Shown: in pieces, positions 1 to 7,334 of the stretch | How positions within the stretch are numbered: the stretch's first letter is position 1 | How the letters are laid out: every line of letters begins with the position of its first letter | NCBI GenBank assembly: GCA_004357415.1 | Contig: SMVY01000103.1 | Coordinates: 1 to 14,721, forward strand | Direction of reading: 5' to 3' | DNA: 14,721 bases | Origin: Gemmatimonadota bacterium | GTDB taxonomy: Bacteria; Gemmatimonadota; Gemmatimonadetes; Gemmatimonadales; GWC2-71-9 | Program-made: the position numbers and the translations under genes | Notes under the pieces: model-generated | Seen by the model: only the letters and a program-made list of their open reading frames with translations | What the model was told of the DNA's origin: nothing | The model's database searches: none

Positions 1-1
1 C

Positions 2-493
2 ATCAGCGGCACCGCCGTGACAGCGCTCATGGAGGGCACCCGGCCGCTGCTGGTCGAGGTGCAGGCGCTCACCGCGCCGACCGGGTACGGCACTCCCCAG
101 CGAGTGGCCACCGGGCTCGACCCCAAGCGACTCGCTGTCCTGCTGGCTGTCCTCGAACGGCGCGCCGGGCTCTCGTTCGCCCAACTCGACGTCTTCCTCC
201 AGGTCAGTGCCGGTGTGCGTCTCACCGAGCCGGGAGCAGATTTGGCCGTCGTTGCGGCACTGGTGTCCAGCCTGCACGAGAAGCCGACACCGGCCGACAG
301 CCTGTTCCTCGGCGAGGTTGGCTTAGGTGGCGAAGTGCGGCCGGTCGGGGCCGCCGACCGGCGTCTCGCCGAGGCGGCACAACACGGATTCCGCCGGTGC
401 TTCGCGTCCAGCCGTATCGCAGCCGGGCCATCGGTGGTAGACCTGGTTCGGCTGGACCGGGTGGACGACCTGGTGAGGGCGCTTGCCGCGTGA
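2..493 (+). CDS. radA: DNA repair protein RadA, C-terminal part (5' end cut by window)
   Basis: The reading frame is already open at base 2 and ends at TGA 491-493, so only the last roughly 163 residues are present. RadA (Sms) is a RecA-like ATPase that promotes branch migration in recombinational repair. The fragment is its C-terminal Lon-protease-like domain. Recognisable stretches are the start MEGTRPLLVEVQAL, the GLDPKRLAVLLAVLERR helix, and the family signature LFLGEVGLGGEVRPV near the middle, followed by RRLAEAAQHGFRR. The zinc finger, Walker A and KNRFG motifs lie upstream of the window. The GTG at 17 is only an internal valine codon. The gene overlaps ispD by 11 bp, so the two are probably co-transcribed. 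The identification is firm from the domain signature. Confidence 0.93.
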   Translation: MSGTAVTALMEGTRPLLVEVQALTAPTGYGTPQRVATGLDPKRLAVLLAVLERRAGLSFAQLDVFLQVSAGVRLTEPGADLAVVAALVSSLHEKPTPADSLFLGEVGLGGEVRPVGAADRRLAEAAQHGFRRCFASSRIAAGPSVVDLVRLDRVDDLVRALAA

Positions 494-1187
494 CGTCGGG
501 GTGGTGGTCGTGGCGGCAGGGGAAGGCCGTCGTTTCGGGGGATCCGTTCGCAAGGTCTATCGCGAGCTGTGCGGCGTGCCCCTGTTGCTCTACGCCGTTC
601 GACCCTTCGCCTCCCACCCGGATGTGGCCCACGTGACCGTGGTGCTCTCCCGTGAGGATGCCGCCGCCCCGCCGGAATGGTTGTCGTCGGTCATGGGATC
701 GAATCTGACGGTCGTCGCCGGCGGCGCGCAGCGAAGTGATTCCGTCGCCGCCGGGCTGGCAGTGTTGCCGGAATCCTGCAGTATCGTGTTGGTGCACGAC
801 GGTGCCAGGCCGCTGGCCGGGCGAGCGGTGATCGATGCGGTGATACGCCAAGCGCGCGCCGGTGTGGGCGCGGTTGCCGCCGTGGCGCTGCGGGACACGC
901 TCAAGCGCACCGCCCCCGATTCGGATCCCCCGCGCGTCCAGGAAACGATCCCGCGCCGGCACCTATGGCGAGCCCAAACCCCGCAAGGGTTCCCCCGGGC
1001 GATGCTGGCCGAGGCGTTTCGCCGGGCGGGCTCCGAGGGCTCCCGGGCTACCGACGAGGCTTCGCTGGTGGAGGCGACCGGCGCTCCGGTGGTGATCGTC
1101 CCCGACAGCCCAAGCAACATCAAAGTCACCACCCCTGACGATCTGAAGCTGGCTGAGCGGCTGATAGAGGCGGGCATCCAGGGATGA
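483..1187 (+). CDS. ispD: 2-C-methyl-D-erythritol 4-phosphate cytidylyltransferase IspD
   Basis: IspD transfers CMP from CTP to methylerythritol 4-phosphate, the third step of the non-mevalonate isoprenoid pathway, in the cytoplasm. The 234-residue product has the usual family length. Visible motifs are the N-terminal CTP-binding loop AAGEGRRFGGSVRK (11-24), SDSVAAGL (85-92), VHDGARPL (104-111, with the metal/CTP-site Asp106), AQTPQGF (164-170), ATDEASLVE (189-197) and KVTTPDDL (214-221). An in-frame stop at 474-476 forces the start to TTG 483 or, less likely, GTG 501 or 504, which would cut just before the CTP loop. The gene overlaps radA by 11 bp, and its stop overlaps the tsaC start (ATGA). 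No ispF is fused or adjacent, although it often accompanies ispD. Confidence 0.95.
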   Translation: MPRDVGVVVVAAGEGRRFGGSVRKVYRELCGVPLLLYAVRPFASHPDVAHVTVVLSREDAAAPPEWLSSVMGSNLTVVAGGAQRSDSVAAGLAVLPESCSIVLVHDGARPLAGRAVIDAVIRQARAGVGAVAAVALRDTLKRTAPDSDPPRVQETIPRRHLWRAQTPQGFPRAMLAEAFRRAGSEGSRATDEASLVEATGAPVVIVPDSPSNIKVTTPDDLKLAERLIEAGIQG

Positions 1188-1834
1188 TCCTTCCCTTCAG
1201 GACCGATGCCGAAGCCGAGGTGGCCATTCCCCAGGTCACCGCGCATCTGCGCCAGGGGGGCCTGTTGGGCTACCCGACCGAAACGGTCTACGGCCTGGGA
1301 TCGAGGGCCGTGGCCGGCGACCTGGAGGCGCTGGCGGCCATCAAGGGACGGCCGCCCAAGAAGCCGTTTCTCCTCCTGGTCGCCAGTCGGCCGATGGCTG
1401 AGTCGTATGGTTTGGTGTTCAGCGCGGCCGCCCGGGTGCTGGCCGACGAATTCTGGCCGGGACCATTGACTTTGGTCCTGCGGGGTGGGGAGGGACGGCT
1501 GCCGGACGCCTTGCGCGGCCCGGAGGGTGGGGTGGCGGTGCGGGTGACTTCCCACGACCGCATCCGCCGGATGATCGCGGCGTTGGGCGCGCCACTGACG
1601 TCGACGTCGGCCAACCGCCCGGGCGGACGGCCGGCCCCTGGGGTAGAGGGCCTGTACGACCTGTTCCGCGACGCGGTAGACGACGGCTCGTTGCTGCTGC
1701 TCGACGGCGGCGTGCTGGGCGACGTACCGCCGTCGACCCTAGTTGATTGTACCGTGGTGCCACCGCGCATCGTCCGCGAAGGGGCTATCCCGCGAGAAGA
1801 ACTCCGGGCCCGTGCTGGACGATGGGCTCCATGA
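1184..1834 (+). CDS. tsaC: Threonylcarbamoyl-AMP synthase (Sua5/YciO/YrdC family)
   Basis: This enzyme makes threonylcarbamoyl-AMP from threonine, bicarbonate and ATP, the first step of the t6A37 modification on ANN-decoding tRNAs. The 216-residue protein is a single YrdC-type domain. It shows GYPTETVYGLG (29-39), the KGRPPKKPF nucleotide-binding segment (54-62), FWPGPLTLVL (90-99) and the STSAN signature (140-144). The length fits the short TsaC form, since the extra C-terminal Sua5 domain is absent. ATG 1184 overlaps the ispD stop by 4 bp, implying translational coupling. The gene is followed after 13 bp by a low-molecular-weight phosphatase gene, a pairing common in bacterial genomes. A YciO paralogue is possible but less likely, because this is the only family member in view. 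Confidence 0.9.
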   Translation: MILPFRTDAEAEVAIPQVTAHLRQGGLLGYPTETVYGLGSRAVAGDLEALAAIKGRPPKKPFLLLVASRPMAESYGLVFSAAARVLADEFWPGPLTLVLRGGEGRLPDALRGPEGGVAVRVTSHDRIRRMIAALGAPLTSTSANRPGGRPAPGVEGLYDLFRDAVDDGSLLLLDGGVLGDVPPSTLVDCTVVPPRIVREGAIPREELRARAGRWAP

Positions 1835-1847
1835 TGCCGGATGACAC

Positions 1848-2312
1848 ATGACCGACATCCTGCTGGTGTGCACCGGAAACATCTGCCGTAGCCCGATGGC
1901 GGAAGCACTGCTGGGTACCATGCTGGCGCCTGGCAACCCGGAGGTCACCGTCGGCTCGGCCGGCACGGGGGCGTGGGACGGTACTCCCGCTTCCGAGGGT
2001 GCCTACCTGGTGAGTCTAGAGCACGGGCTCGACCTCTCCAGCCACGTGGCCCGGTTGCTGACCAGGGACCTGGTGGAGGAGGCCTCGCTGATCCTCACCA
2101 TGGCACGCCACCACCGTAGCCGGGTCGAGGAACTCGGCGGGGGAGCAAGAATGCATCTGTTGGGCGAGCTCGCCGGCCTGACGGGAGCGGCGGCGGAGGT
2201 GAGCGACCCGTTCGGGGCCGACATCGAAGCCTACCGGGACACCTTCGACCAACTGGAGTCACTCTTGAGCCTCAGCCTGGACCGACTGATGACCGAGCTA
2301 GCGGATGATTGA
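1848..2312 (+). CDS. Low-molecular-weight protein phosphatase (LMW-PTP / arginine phosphatase family)
   Basis: This is a cytoplasmic phosphatase of the LMW-PTP fold, 154 residues long, which is typical. The N-terminal P-loop is VCTGNICRSPMAEALL, with nucleophile Cys8 and Arg14 of the CX5R motif. The general acid is Asp120 in SDPFG, followed by the typical YRDTFDQLE helix. Family knowledge: YwlE-type phosphoarginine phosphatases carry Thr in the P-loop position that is Ile12 here, whereas tyrosine-specific LMW-PTPs carry Ile. Phosphotyrosine (or a generic substrate) is therefore the better guess, although the overall sequence looks YwlE-like. ATG 1848 is the only suitable start; the nearby ATGs at 1831, 1834 and 1841 are out of frame. 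The Shine-Dalgarno is weak. The stop overlaps the aroE start by 8 bp. Confidence 0.88.
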   Translation: MTDILLVCTGNICRSPMAEALLGTMLAPGNPEVTVGSAGTGAWDGTPASEGAYLVSLEHGLDLSSHVARLLTRDLVEEASLILTMARHHRSRVEELGGGARMHLLGELAGLTGAAAEVSDPFGADIEAYRDTFDQLESLLSLSLDRLMTELADD

Positions 2313-3108
2313 CGGACACACACGGCTGTTCGCCATCCTGGGCTCTCCGGTGGGCCATTCCTTATCTCCCGCCATGCAAACGGCGGCGTTCACCGCCACG
2401 GGCATCAACGCGGTGTACCTGCCGCTCCCGTGTGACGCCAGTGATATTGCCACGTTGATTACCACGCTCACCGCCGCCGGTGGTGGCGGCAACGTCACGG
2501 TCCCGCACAAGGGAGTAGCCGCCAAGTCCGTCGACCAGCCGAGCGAAACGGTCACCCTGCTTGGCGCCTGCAACACCTTCTGGGGCGACGAACAGGGCAG
2601 TATGGGAGACAACACCGATGTCGCGGGAGTGCGGCAGGCGTTGCAGCAGATAGGTGCGCCCGCCAGCATTTGGCTGGTGGTGGGTACCGGGGGATCGGCT
2701 CGCGCGGTGGTTGAGGCCGCCAAGTCGGCTGGCGCGTCCGTTGCAGTCAAGTCGCGCTCGGTGGTCAAGGCGGCGCGATTCCGCGAGTGGATCTCCGGCC
2801 GCGGTGTCACGGTGGCCGACCTGTCCGATGCCGAAGTTGCCATCAACGCCACGCCGCTGGGGCTGCTCGACTCCGACCCCGCTCCGGTGGAACGATCGGA
2901 AGTGCCGGCGATGCGGTACGCCCTCGACCTGGTGTACCGGCCCCGGCGAACGCCGTGGATTCGAACGCTGCAACAGGATGGGATCTCCGCCGAAGACGGC
3001 CGCACCATGCTCGTGGCCCAGGGCGCGGCCGCTTTCGAGTTGTGGTTCCCCGGTGTCGATGCTCCGCGTGAGGTCATGCGTGCCGTCGTCGAGCAGGCTC
3101 TTCGTTAG
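2305..3108 (+). CDS. aroE: Shikimate dehydrogenase AroE
   Basis: AroE reduces 3-dehydroshikimate to shikimate with NADPH in aromatic amino-acid synthesis. The 267-residue protein has all the usual landmarks: the substrate loop SPVGHSLSPAMQ near residues 14-25, NVTVPHK ending in catalytic Lys69, GDNTDVAG with the second catalytic Asp, the glycine-rich cofactor loop GTGGSARAVV, NATPLGL, the segment DLVYRPRRTPW and the C-terminal GAAAFELWFPG. After the cofactor loop the second strand reads VAVKSRSVVKAARF; it has the basic residues expected for NADPH but lacks the usual N-R-T motif. ATG 2305 overlaps the phosphatase stop by 8 bp. The 3' end overlaps comF by about 29 bp. Confidence 0.95.
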   Translation: MIDGHTRLFAILGSPVGHSLSPAMQTAAFTATGINAVYLPLPCDASDIATLITTLTAAGGGGNVTVPHKGVAAKSVDQPSETVTLLGACNTFWGDEQGSMGDNTDVAGVRQALQQIGAPASIWLVVGTGGSARAVVEAAKSAGASVAVKSRSVVKAARFREWISGRGVTVADLSDAEVAINATPLGLLDSDPAPVERSEVPAMRYALDLVYRPRRTPWIRTLQQDGISAEDGRTMLVAQGAAAFELWFPGVDAPREVMRAVVEQALR

Positions 3109-3832
3109 GCTCGCCGAAGGGCTGTCCGCCCTCGAGCGCGCCTTTTTGCCGCCGGCATGCTTGTTGTGCGGCGTGGAGAACGCCGCTCGCGATGGAGAGA
3201 CACTGGTGTGTCCGCTGTGCCGGTCTCGCTGGCGCCCCGTCGCTCATCCGCTATGTGCCCGGTGTGGTGAGACCAGGACGCCGGGAGAGCCGGTGTGCCG
3301 GATATGCAGCTGGTGGCCCCAGAGTCTGGGCCGGGTTCGCAGCGCCGTGTGGCTGTCAGGCGGCGCCCGGCAGGCGGTTCACCTGTTGAAGTTCGAGGGC
3401 TGGTGGCGCATCGCCGAACCGATGGCGTGGTCGATGCGATCGCTTGAGCCATTGACGGACCAGCTATTGTTGGTACCGGTCCCCTTGGGCCGTCGTCGTC
3501 GGCGGGCGAGGGGATACAACCAGAGCGCCGCATTGGCCCAATCGTTGGCCCGGACGGGTCGTTTCTCGCTGGCCGAGGACAGCCTGCGCCGGATTCGGGA
3601 AACGGGCGCCCAATCGGCCCTGGCCCCCGAGGCCAGAATGGTGAACGTGCGCGGGGCATTCGAGGCTCGAGGCGTACGAGGCCGCAGGGTCGTGGTGGTC
3701 GACGACGTCTTCACCACCGGTGCAACGTTGGTGGCCGCGGCCGAGGCCCTTACGTCGGCAGGAGCACGGACGGTGGACGCGGTGACGTTTGCCCGGGCCC
3801 AGGGCCCATTGGGACAGGCAGTCATCAACTGA
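3080..3832 (+). CDS. comF: ComF family protein (zinc-ribbon plus phosphoribosyltransferase domain)
   Basis: This is a ComF/GntX-type protein of 250 residues. ComF members assist uptake or processing of transforming DNA in competent bacteria, but in most species their role is unproven. Four cysteine pairs (27/30, 44/47, 59/62, 73/76) form the N-terminal double zinc ribbon. The RRRRARGYNQSAALAQSLA segment (139-157) is typical of the family, and VVVVDDVFTTGAT (204-216) is the PRPP-binding loop. The open frame runs far upstream inside aroE, but that part is a shadow. GTG 3080 was chosen because gagg (3070-3073) lies 6 nt upstream and the product then begins just before the first zinc pair. ATG 3059 is the alternative. 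Either start lies inside aroE, giving a 29-50 bp overlap. Confidence 0.88.
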   Translation: MPSSSRLFVRLAEGLSALERAFLPPACLLCGVENAARDGETLVCPLCRSRWRPVAHPLCARCGETRTPGEPVCRICSWWPQSLGRVRSAVWLSGGARQAVHLLKFEGWWRIAEPMAWSMRSLEPLTDQLLLVPVPLGRRRRRARGYNQSAALAQSLARTGRFSLAEDSLRRIRETGAQSALAPEARMVNVRGAFEARGVRGRRVVVVDDVFTTGATLVAAAEALTSAGARTVDAVTFARAQGPLGQAVIN

Positions 3833-3856
3833 TCTTGTAACACACGGAGTTTCCGC

Positions 3857-4860
<1,004 letters not shown>

Positions 4861-4864
<4 letters not shown>

Positions 4865-6060
4865 AGCGAACCCTGGACCAGCTGGACGCTATCCAATTAG
4901 AGGGACAGCGCGTGCTCGTTCGAGTGGACTTCAACACACCGCTGCATGATGGGGTAGTCACTGACGACGCTCGGATCCGGGCCGCCCTGCCGACCATCAC
5001 CCACCTGCGCAACCACGGCGCGCGGGTGGTCCTCCTGTCGCACCTCGACCGGCCGCACGGCCGGCCCGATCCCCGGTACTCGCTGCGGCCGGTGCAGCTC
5101 CAGTTGGAACGGCTATTGGGAGCGCCCGTCACCTTCATCGAAGACCCCGCTTCGGACGACGCCGTCGCCACCACCAAGCGACTGCCGCGTGGAGCTGTCG
5201 CCCTCGCCGAGAACACCCGGTTCCACCCGGGTGAGGAAGCGAACGACCCCGCCTTCAGCGAGCGGCTGGCCCTGCTGGGAGACCTGTACGTCAACGATGC
5301 CTTCGGCACGGCGCACCGCGCTCACGCCAGCACCCAAGGGGTTGCCCGGTTGCTCCACCCGGCCGTCGCCGGATTCCTCATGGAGCGGGAGTTAGAGTTT
5401 CTGGGCCGGGCGCTCGACGATCCCCGGCGGCCGTTCGTGGCGATCATGGGCGGCGCCAAGATTTCGGGAAAGATCGACTTGATCGAAGCCCTCCTCCCGC
5501 GAGCCGATAGCATCCTCATCGGTGGGGCCATGGCCTGCACCTTCTTCAAGGCGATGGGATTCCAGGTCGGTACTTCACTCGTCGAAGACGACAAGATCGA
5601 CCTCGCTAGCAAGCTCCTCGACCTGGCGGGCGACAAACTCGTCTTGCCCACCGGCGCCGTGATCGCCGAACGACTGGCATCAGACGCTCCGACCCGATCG
5701 GTTTCCCGTGAGGAAATCAAGGCGGGGTGGGCCATGTTCGACATCGACGAACCGACTGAGGTCCTGTTCGCGGGGTACATCGCCGCGGCAGGCACAGTGG
5801 TGTGGAACGGGCCCATGGGAGTGTTCGAGACGCCGCCGTTCGACCACGGCACCGTGGCCGTAGCGCAGGCGATGGCACGCGCCACCGACGCCGGGACCGT
5901 GACCGTGGTTGGCGGCGGCGATTCGGCGGCCGCGGTGGCCGAGGCCGGGCTCACCGATCGGATGACGCACGTGTCCACCGGCGGCGGCGCGGCGCTGGAA
6001 TTTCTGGAGGGCCGGACCCTGCCCGGCGTCGCGGCCCTCGATGACGTGACCGACCACTGA
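4861..6060 (+). CDS. pgk: Phosphoglycerate kinase
   Basis: Transfers phosphate from 1,3-bisphosphoglycerate to ADP, giving ATP and 3-phosphoglycerate. At 399 residues it is a normal two-lobed enzyme. N-lobe motifs are VLVRVDFNTPL (18-28, Asp23 and Asn25), the substrate loop at 60-65, ENTRFHPGEE and LYVNDAFGTAHRAHAS. C-lobe motifs are MGGAKISGKIDL (Lys200), WNGPMGVFE near 316 and the final GGGDSAAAV and STGGGAALEFLEG. The substrate loop normally reads HLGRP but here reads HLDRP (Asp63). The frame is open further upstream (GTG 4825), but GTG 4861 gives the canonical N-terminus KRTLDQL and a 4-bp overlap with the gap stop, so it is preferred. tpiA follows after 10 bp. Confidence 0.97.
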
Positions 6061-6070
6061 GGCAATCGAT

Positions 6071-6829
6071 ATGGCCATCCTGTTTGCCGCCAACTGGAAG
6101 ATGCATCACGGCCCCGAGCAGGCCGCCACCTTTGCGCGGGCGTTCAAGGAACTGACCTTTCCCCAGCCGACCCGGTCAATCTGGTTCTTCCCGCCGGCCA
6201 CGTCCATCCGGACGCTGGCCCTCGAACTGGACGAGCGGCCCGACGTCGCCATCGGCGCCCAGGACGTGCACTGGGAGCCCAGCGGGGCGTACACCGGGGC
6301 GCTGTCCATTCCACTGGCCCAGGAGGCCGGCGCCACCGTGGCGTTGGTCGGCCATTCTGAGCGCCGGCACCTGTTTGGCGAAACCGATGAGGAAACCGGC
6401 AGGAAAGTGGCGGCGCTCCTCGACGGCGGCATGAGGCCGCTGCTGTGCGTGGGCGAACTGGCCGACCAGCGCGAGCGGGGCGAGACCGAGGCGGTGGTGC
6501 GGCGGCAGCTCGACGCCGGGCTGGCGGGGGTTGCGGAAGAAGATCTGCCGCGGGTGGTGATTGCCTACGAACCGGTGTGGGCCATCGGCACCGGGAAGAA
6601 CGCCACCCCGGACGACGCGGCCTCGGTGCACGCCTTCCTCCGCTCGCTGGTGGTGGACCGAGGGGGACCGGAGGACATCGCCATCCTCTATGGCGGCTCG
6701 GTCAAGCCGGGGAACGTCCTCAGTTTTCTGGTGGAAGACGAGATCGACGGAGTGCTGGTCGGTGGGGCGAGCCTCACTCCGGAGAGCTGGACCGAGATCG
6801 TCGGTGTCGGGGGCGGGGCAGCCGCCTGA
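6071..6829 (+). CDS. tpiA: Triosephosphate isomerase
   Basis: Interconverts dihydroxyacetone phosphate and glyceraldehyde 3-phosphate. The 252-residue TIM barrel has FAANWKMH at the N-terminus (Asn8, Lys10), the catalytic His95 in GHSERRHLFGE, the catalytic Glu167 in AYEPVWAIGTGK with the mobile loop following, and the phosphate-binding LYGGSVKPGN and VGGASL near the C-terminus. All catalytic residues are intact. The tgagg at 6058-6062, overlapping the pgk stop, serves as Shine-Dalgarno 8 nt before ATG 6071. The gene is last in the gap-pgk-tpiA block. The promoter found after it suggests secG can also be transcribed separately. Confidence 0.98.
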   Translation: MAILFAANWKMHHGPEQAATFARAFKELTFPQPTRSIWFFPPATSIRTLALELDERPDVAIGAQDVHWEPSGAYTGALSIPLAQEAGATVALVGHSERRHLFGETDEETGRKVAALLDGGMRPLLCVGELADQRERGETEAVVRRQLDAGLAGVAEEDLPRVVIAYEPVWAIGTGKNATPDDAASVHAFLRSLVVDRGGPEDIAILYGGSVKPGNVLSFLVEDEIDGVLVGGASLTPESWTEIVGVGGGAAA

Positions 6830-6842
6830 GTTGACCGTCAAC
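6830..6842. repeat. 13-bp palindrome over the secG -35 element
   Basis: GTTGAC-C-GTCAAC is a perfect 6-1-6 inverted repeat just after the tpiA stop. It contains the TTGACC -35 hexamer. The single-base centre makes it a poor RNA hairpin but a plausible protein-binding site on DNA. No known operator is recognised. Confidence 0.5.
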
Positions 6843-6859
6843 GCCTCTCCGGTTAGCCT
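6831..6859 (+). promoter_or_regulatory. Probable sigma70-type promoter for secG
   Basis: TTGACC (6831-6836), a 17-bp spacer and TAGCCT (6854-6859) match the -35/-10 architecture of a housekeeping promoter. It sits in the 59-bp gap between tpiA and secG and would start transcription near 6866, about 23 nt before the secG start. The -10 is only a TANNNT-level match, so strength is uncertain. Both hexamers are embedded in palindromes, which suggests control by a DNA-binding protein. Confidence 0.5.
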
Positions 6860-6867
6860 TTAAGGCT
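6855..6867. repeat. 13-bp palindrome over the secG -10 element
   Basis: AGCCTT-T-AAGGCT is a second perfect 6-1-6 inverted repeat. It overlaps the -10 hexamer and the expected transcription start. Its centre is 25 bp from the centre of the palindrome at 6830-6842. The two differ in sequence, so they are not two copies of the same operator. Confidence 0.45.
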
Positions 6868-6888
6868 GACCTTTGGAGAAGAATTGCG

Positions 6889-7278
6889 ATGTATGGTTTC
6901 ATCACCGGACTGTTGATCCTGGACTCCCTCATCCTGGTGGTCATCGTGCTGCTGCAGGCGGGGCAGGGGGGCGGCTTGGCCGCGCTCGGTGGTTCCGGCG
7001 GGACGGAGTCGTTCTTTGGAGGACGGCACGCGGTCACCTGGTTGACCAAGACCACCTGGGTCACCGGCGGCGTGTTCCTCTTCCTGGCGCTGGTGTTGTC
7101 CTTCCTGTCCGCCTCCAATTCGATCGGCACCACCGACGTGCAGGAGCTGCTAAGAACCCCGGTGGGTCCGGTACAGACGGCCCCGCTGCCGCTCGAGACC
7201 GAACCGCTGGTACCCGCGATTCTGGCGCCGGATGACGCAGCCCAGCCGGGCGGTGCTGCTGCTGATTCTGGTCAGTAG
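6889..7278 (+). CDS. secG: Preprotein translocase subunit SecG
   Basis: SecG is the small inner-membrane subunit that assists SecYEG during protein export. The product has 129 residues. The first membrane helix (about 3-23, ITGLLILDSLILVVIVLLQ) is followed by the hallmark glycine-rich loop QAGQGGGLAALGGSGGTESFFGGR, and then by a second helix at about 58-80 (VTGGVFLFLALVLSFL). The C-terminal tail of about 45 residues is rich in Pro, Leu and Ala and longer than in many SecGs; such tails vary between species. GGAGAAG (6875-6881) lies 7 nt before ATG 6889. Linkage to gap-pgk-tpiA is a widespread bacterial arrangement. The stop at 7276-7278 is 19 nt before a strong terminator-like hairpin. Confidence 0.93.
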   Translation: MYGFITGLLILDSLILVVIVLLQAGQGGGLAALGGSGGTESFFGGRHAVTWLTKTTWVTGGVFLFLALVLSFLSASNSIGTTDVQELLRTPVGPVQTAPLPLETEPLVPAILAPDDAAQPGGAAADSGQ

Positions 7279-7297
7279 CGTGGTGTTCGTTGCCGAC

Positions 7298-7334
7298 CGC
7301 GGGGTGACCGGATGACCGGTCACCCCGCGTTTTT
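7298..7334 (+). terminator. Terminator-like hairpin with the carA start codon in its loop
   Basis: CGCGGGGTGACCGG (7298-7311) and CCGGTCACCCCGCG (7316-7329) are perfect 14-bp complements, with 12 of the 14 pairs G-C. They are separated by the 4-nt loop ATGA and followed immediately by TTTTT (7330-7334), then ATT. This has the full form of an intrinsic terminator for the secG transcript. The loop holds the carA ATG (7312-7314), and the left arm holds the only G-rich ribosome-binding sequence (GGGG, 7301-7304), which pairs with CCCC of the right arm. The same RNA could therefore stop transcription and hide the carA start. A weaker competing helix, 7268-7274 with 7305-7311 (7 pairs, one of them G-U), would involve the end of secG. 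Whether this is a plain terminator, an attenuator or a translational switch cannot be decided here. Confidence 0.8.

Noticed and set aside
590..1555. Minus-strand frame of 321 codons opposite ispD and tsaC
   Set aside because: It is a shadow of two overlapping conserved genes; the composition is Ser/Arg/Ala-rich without domains.
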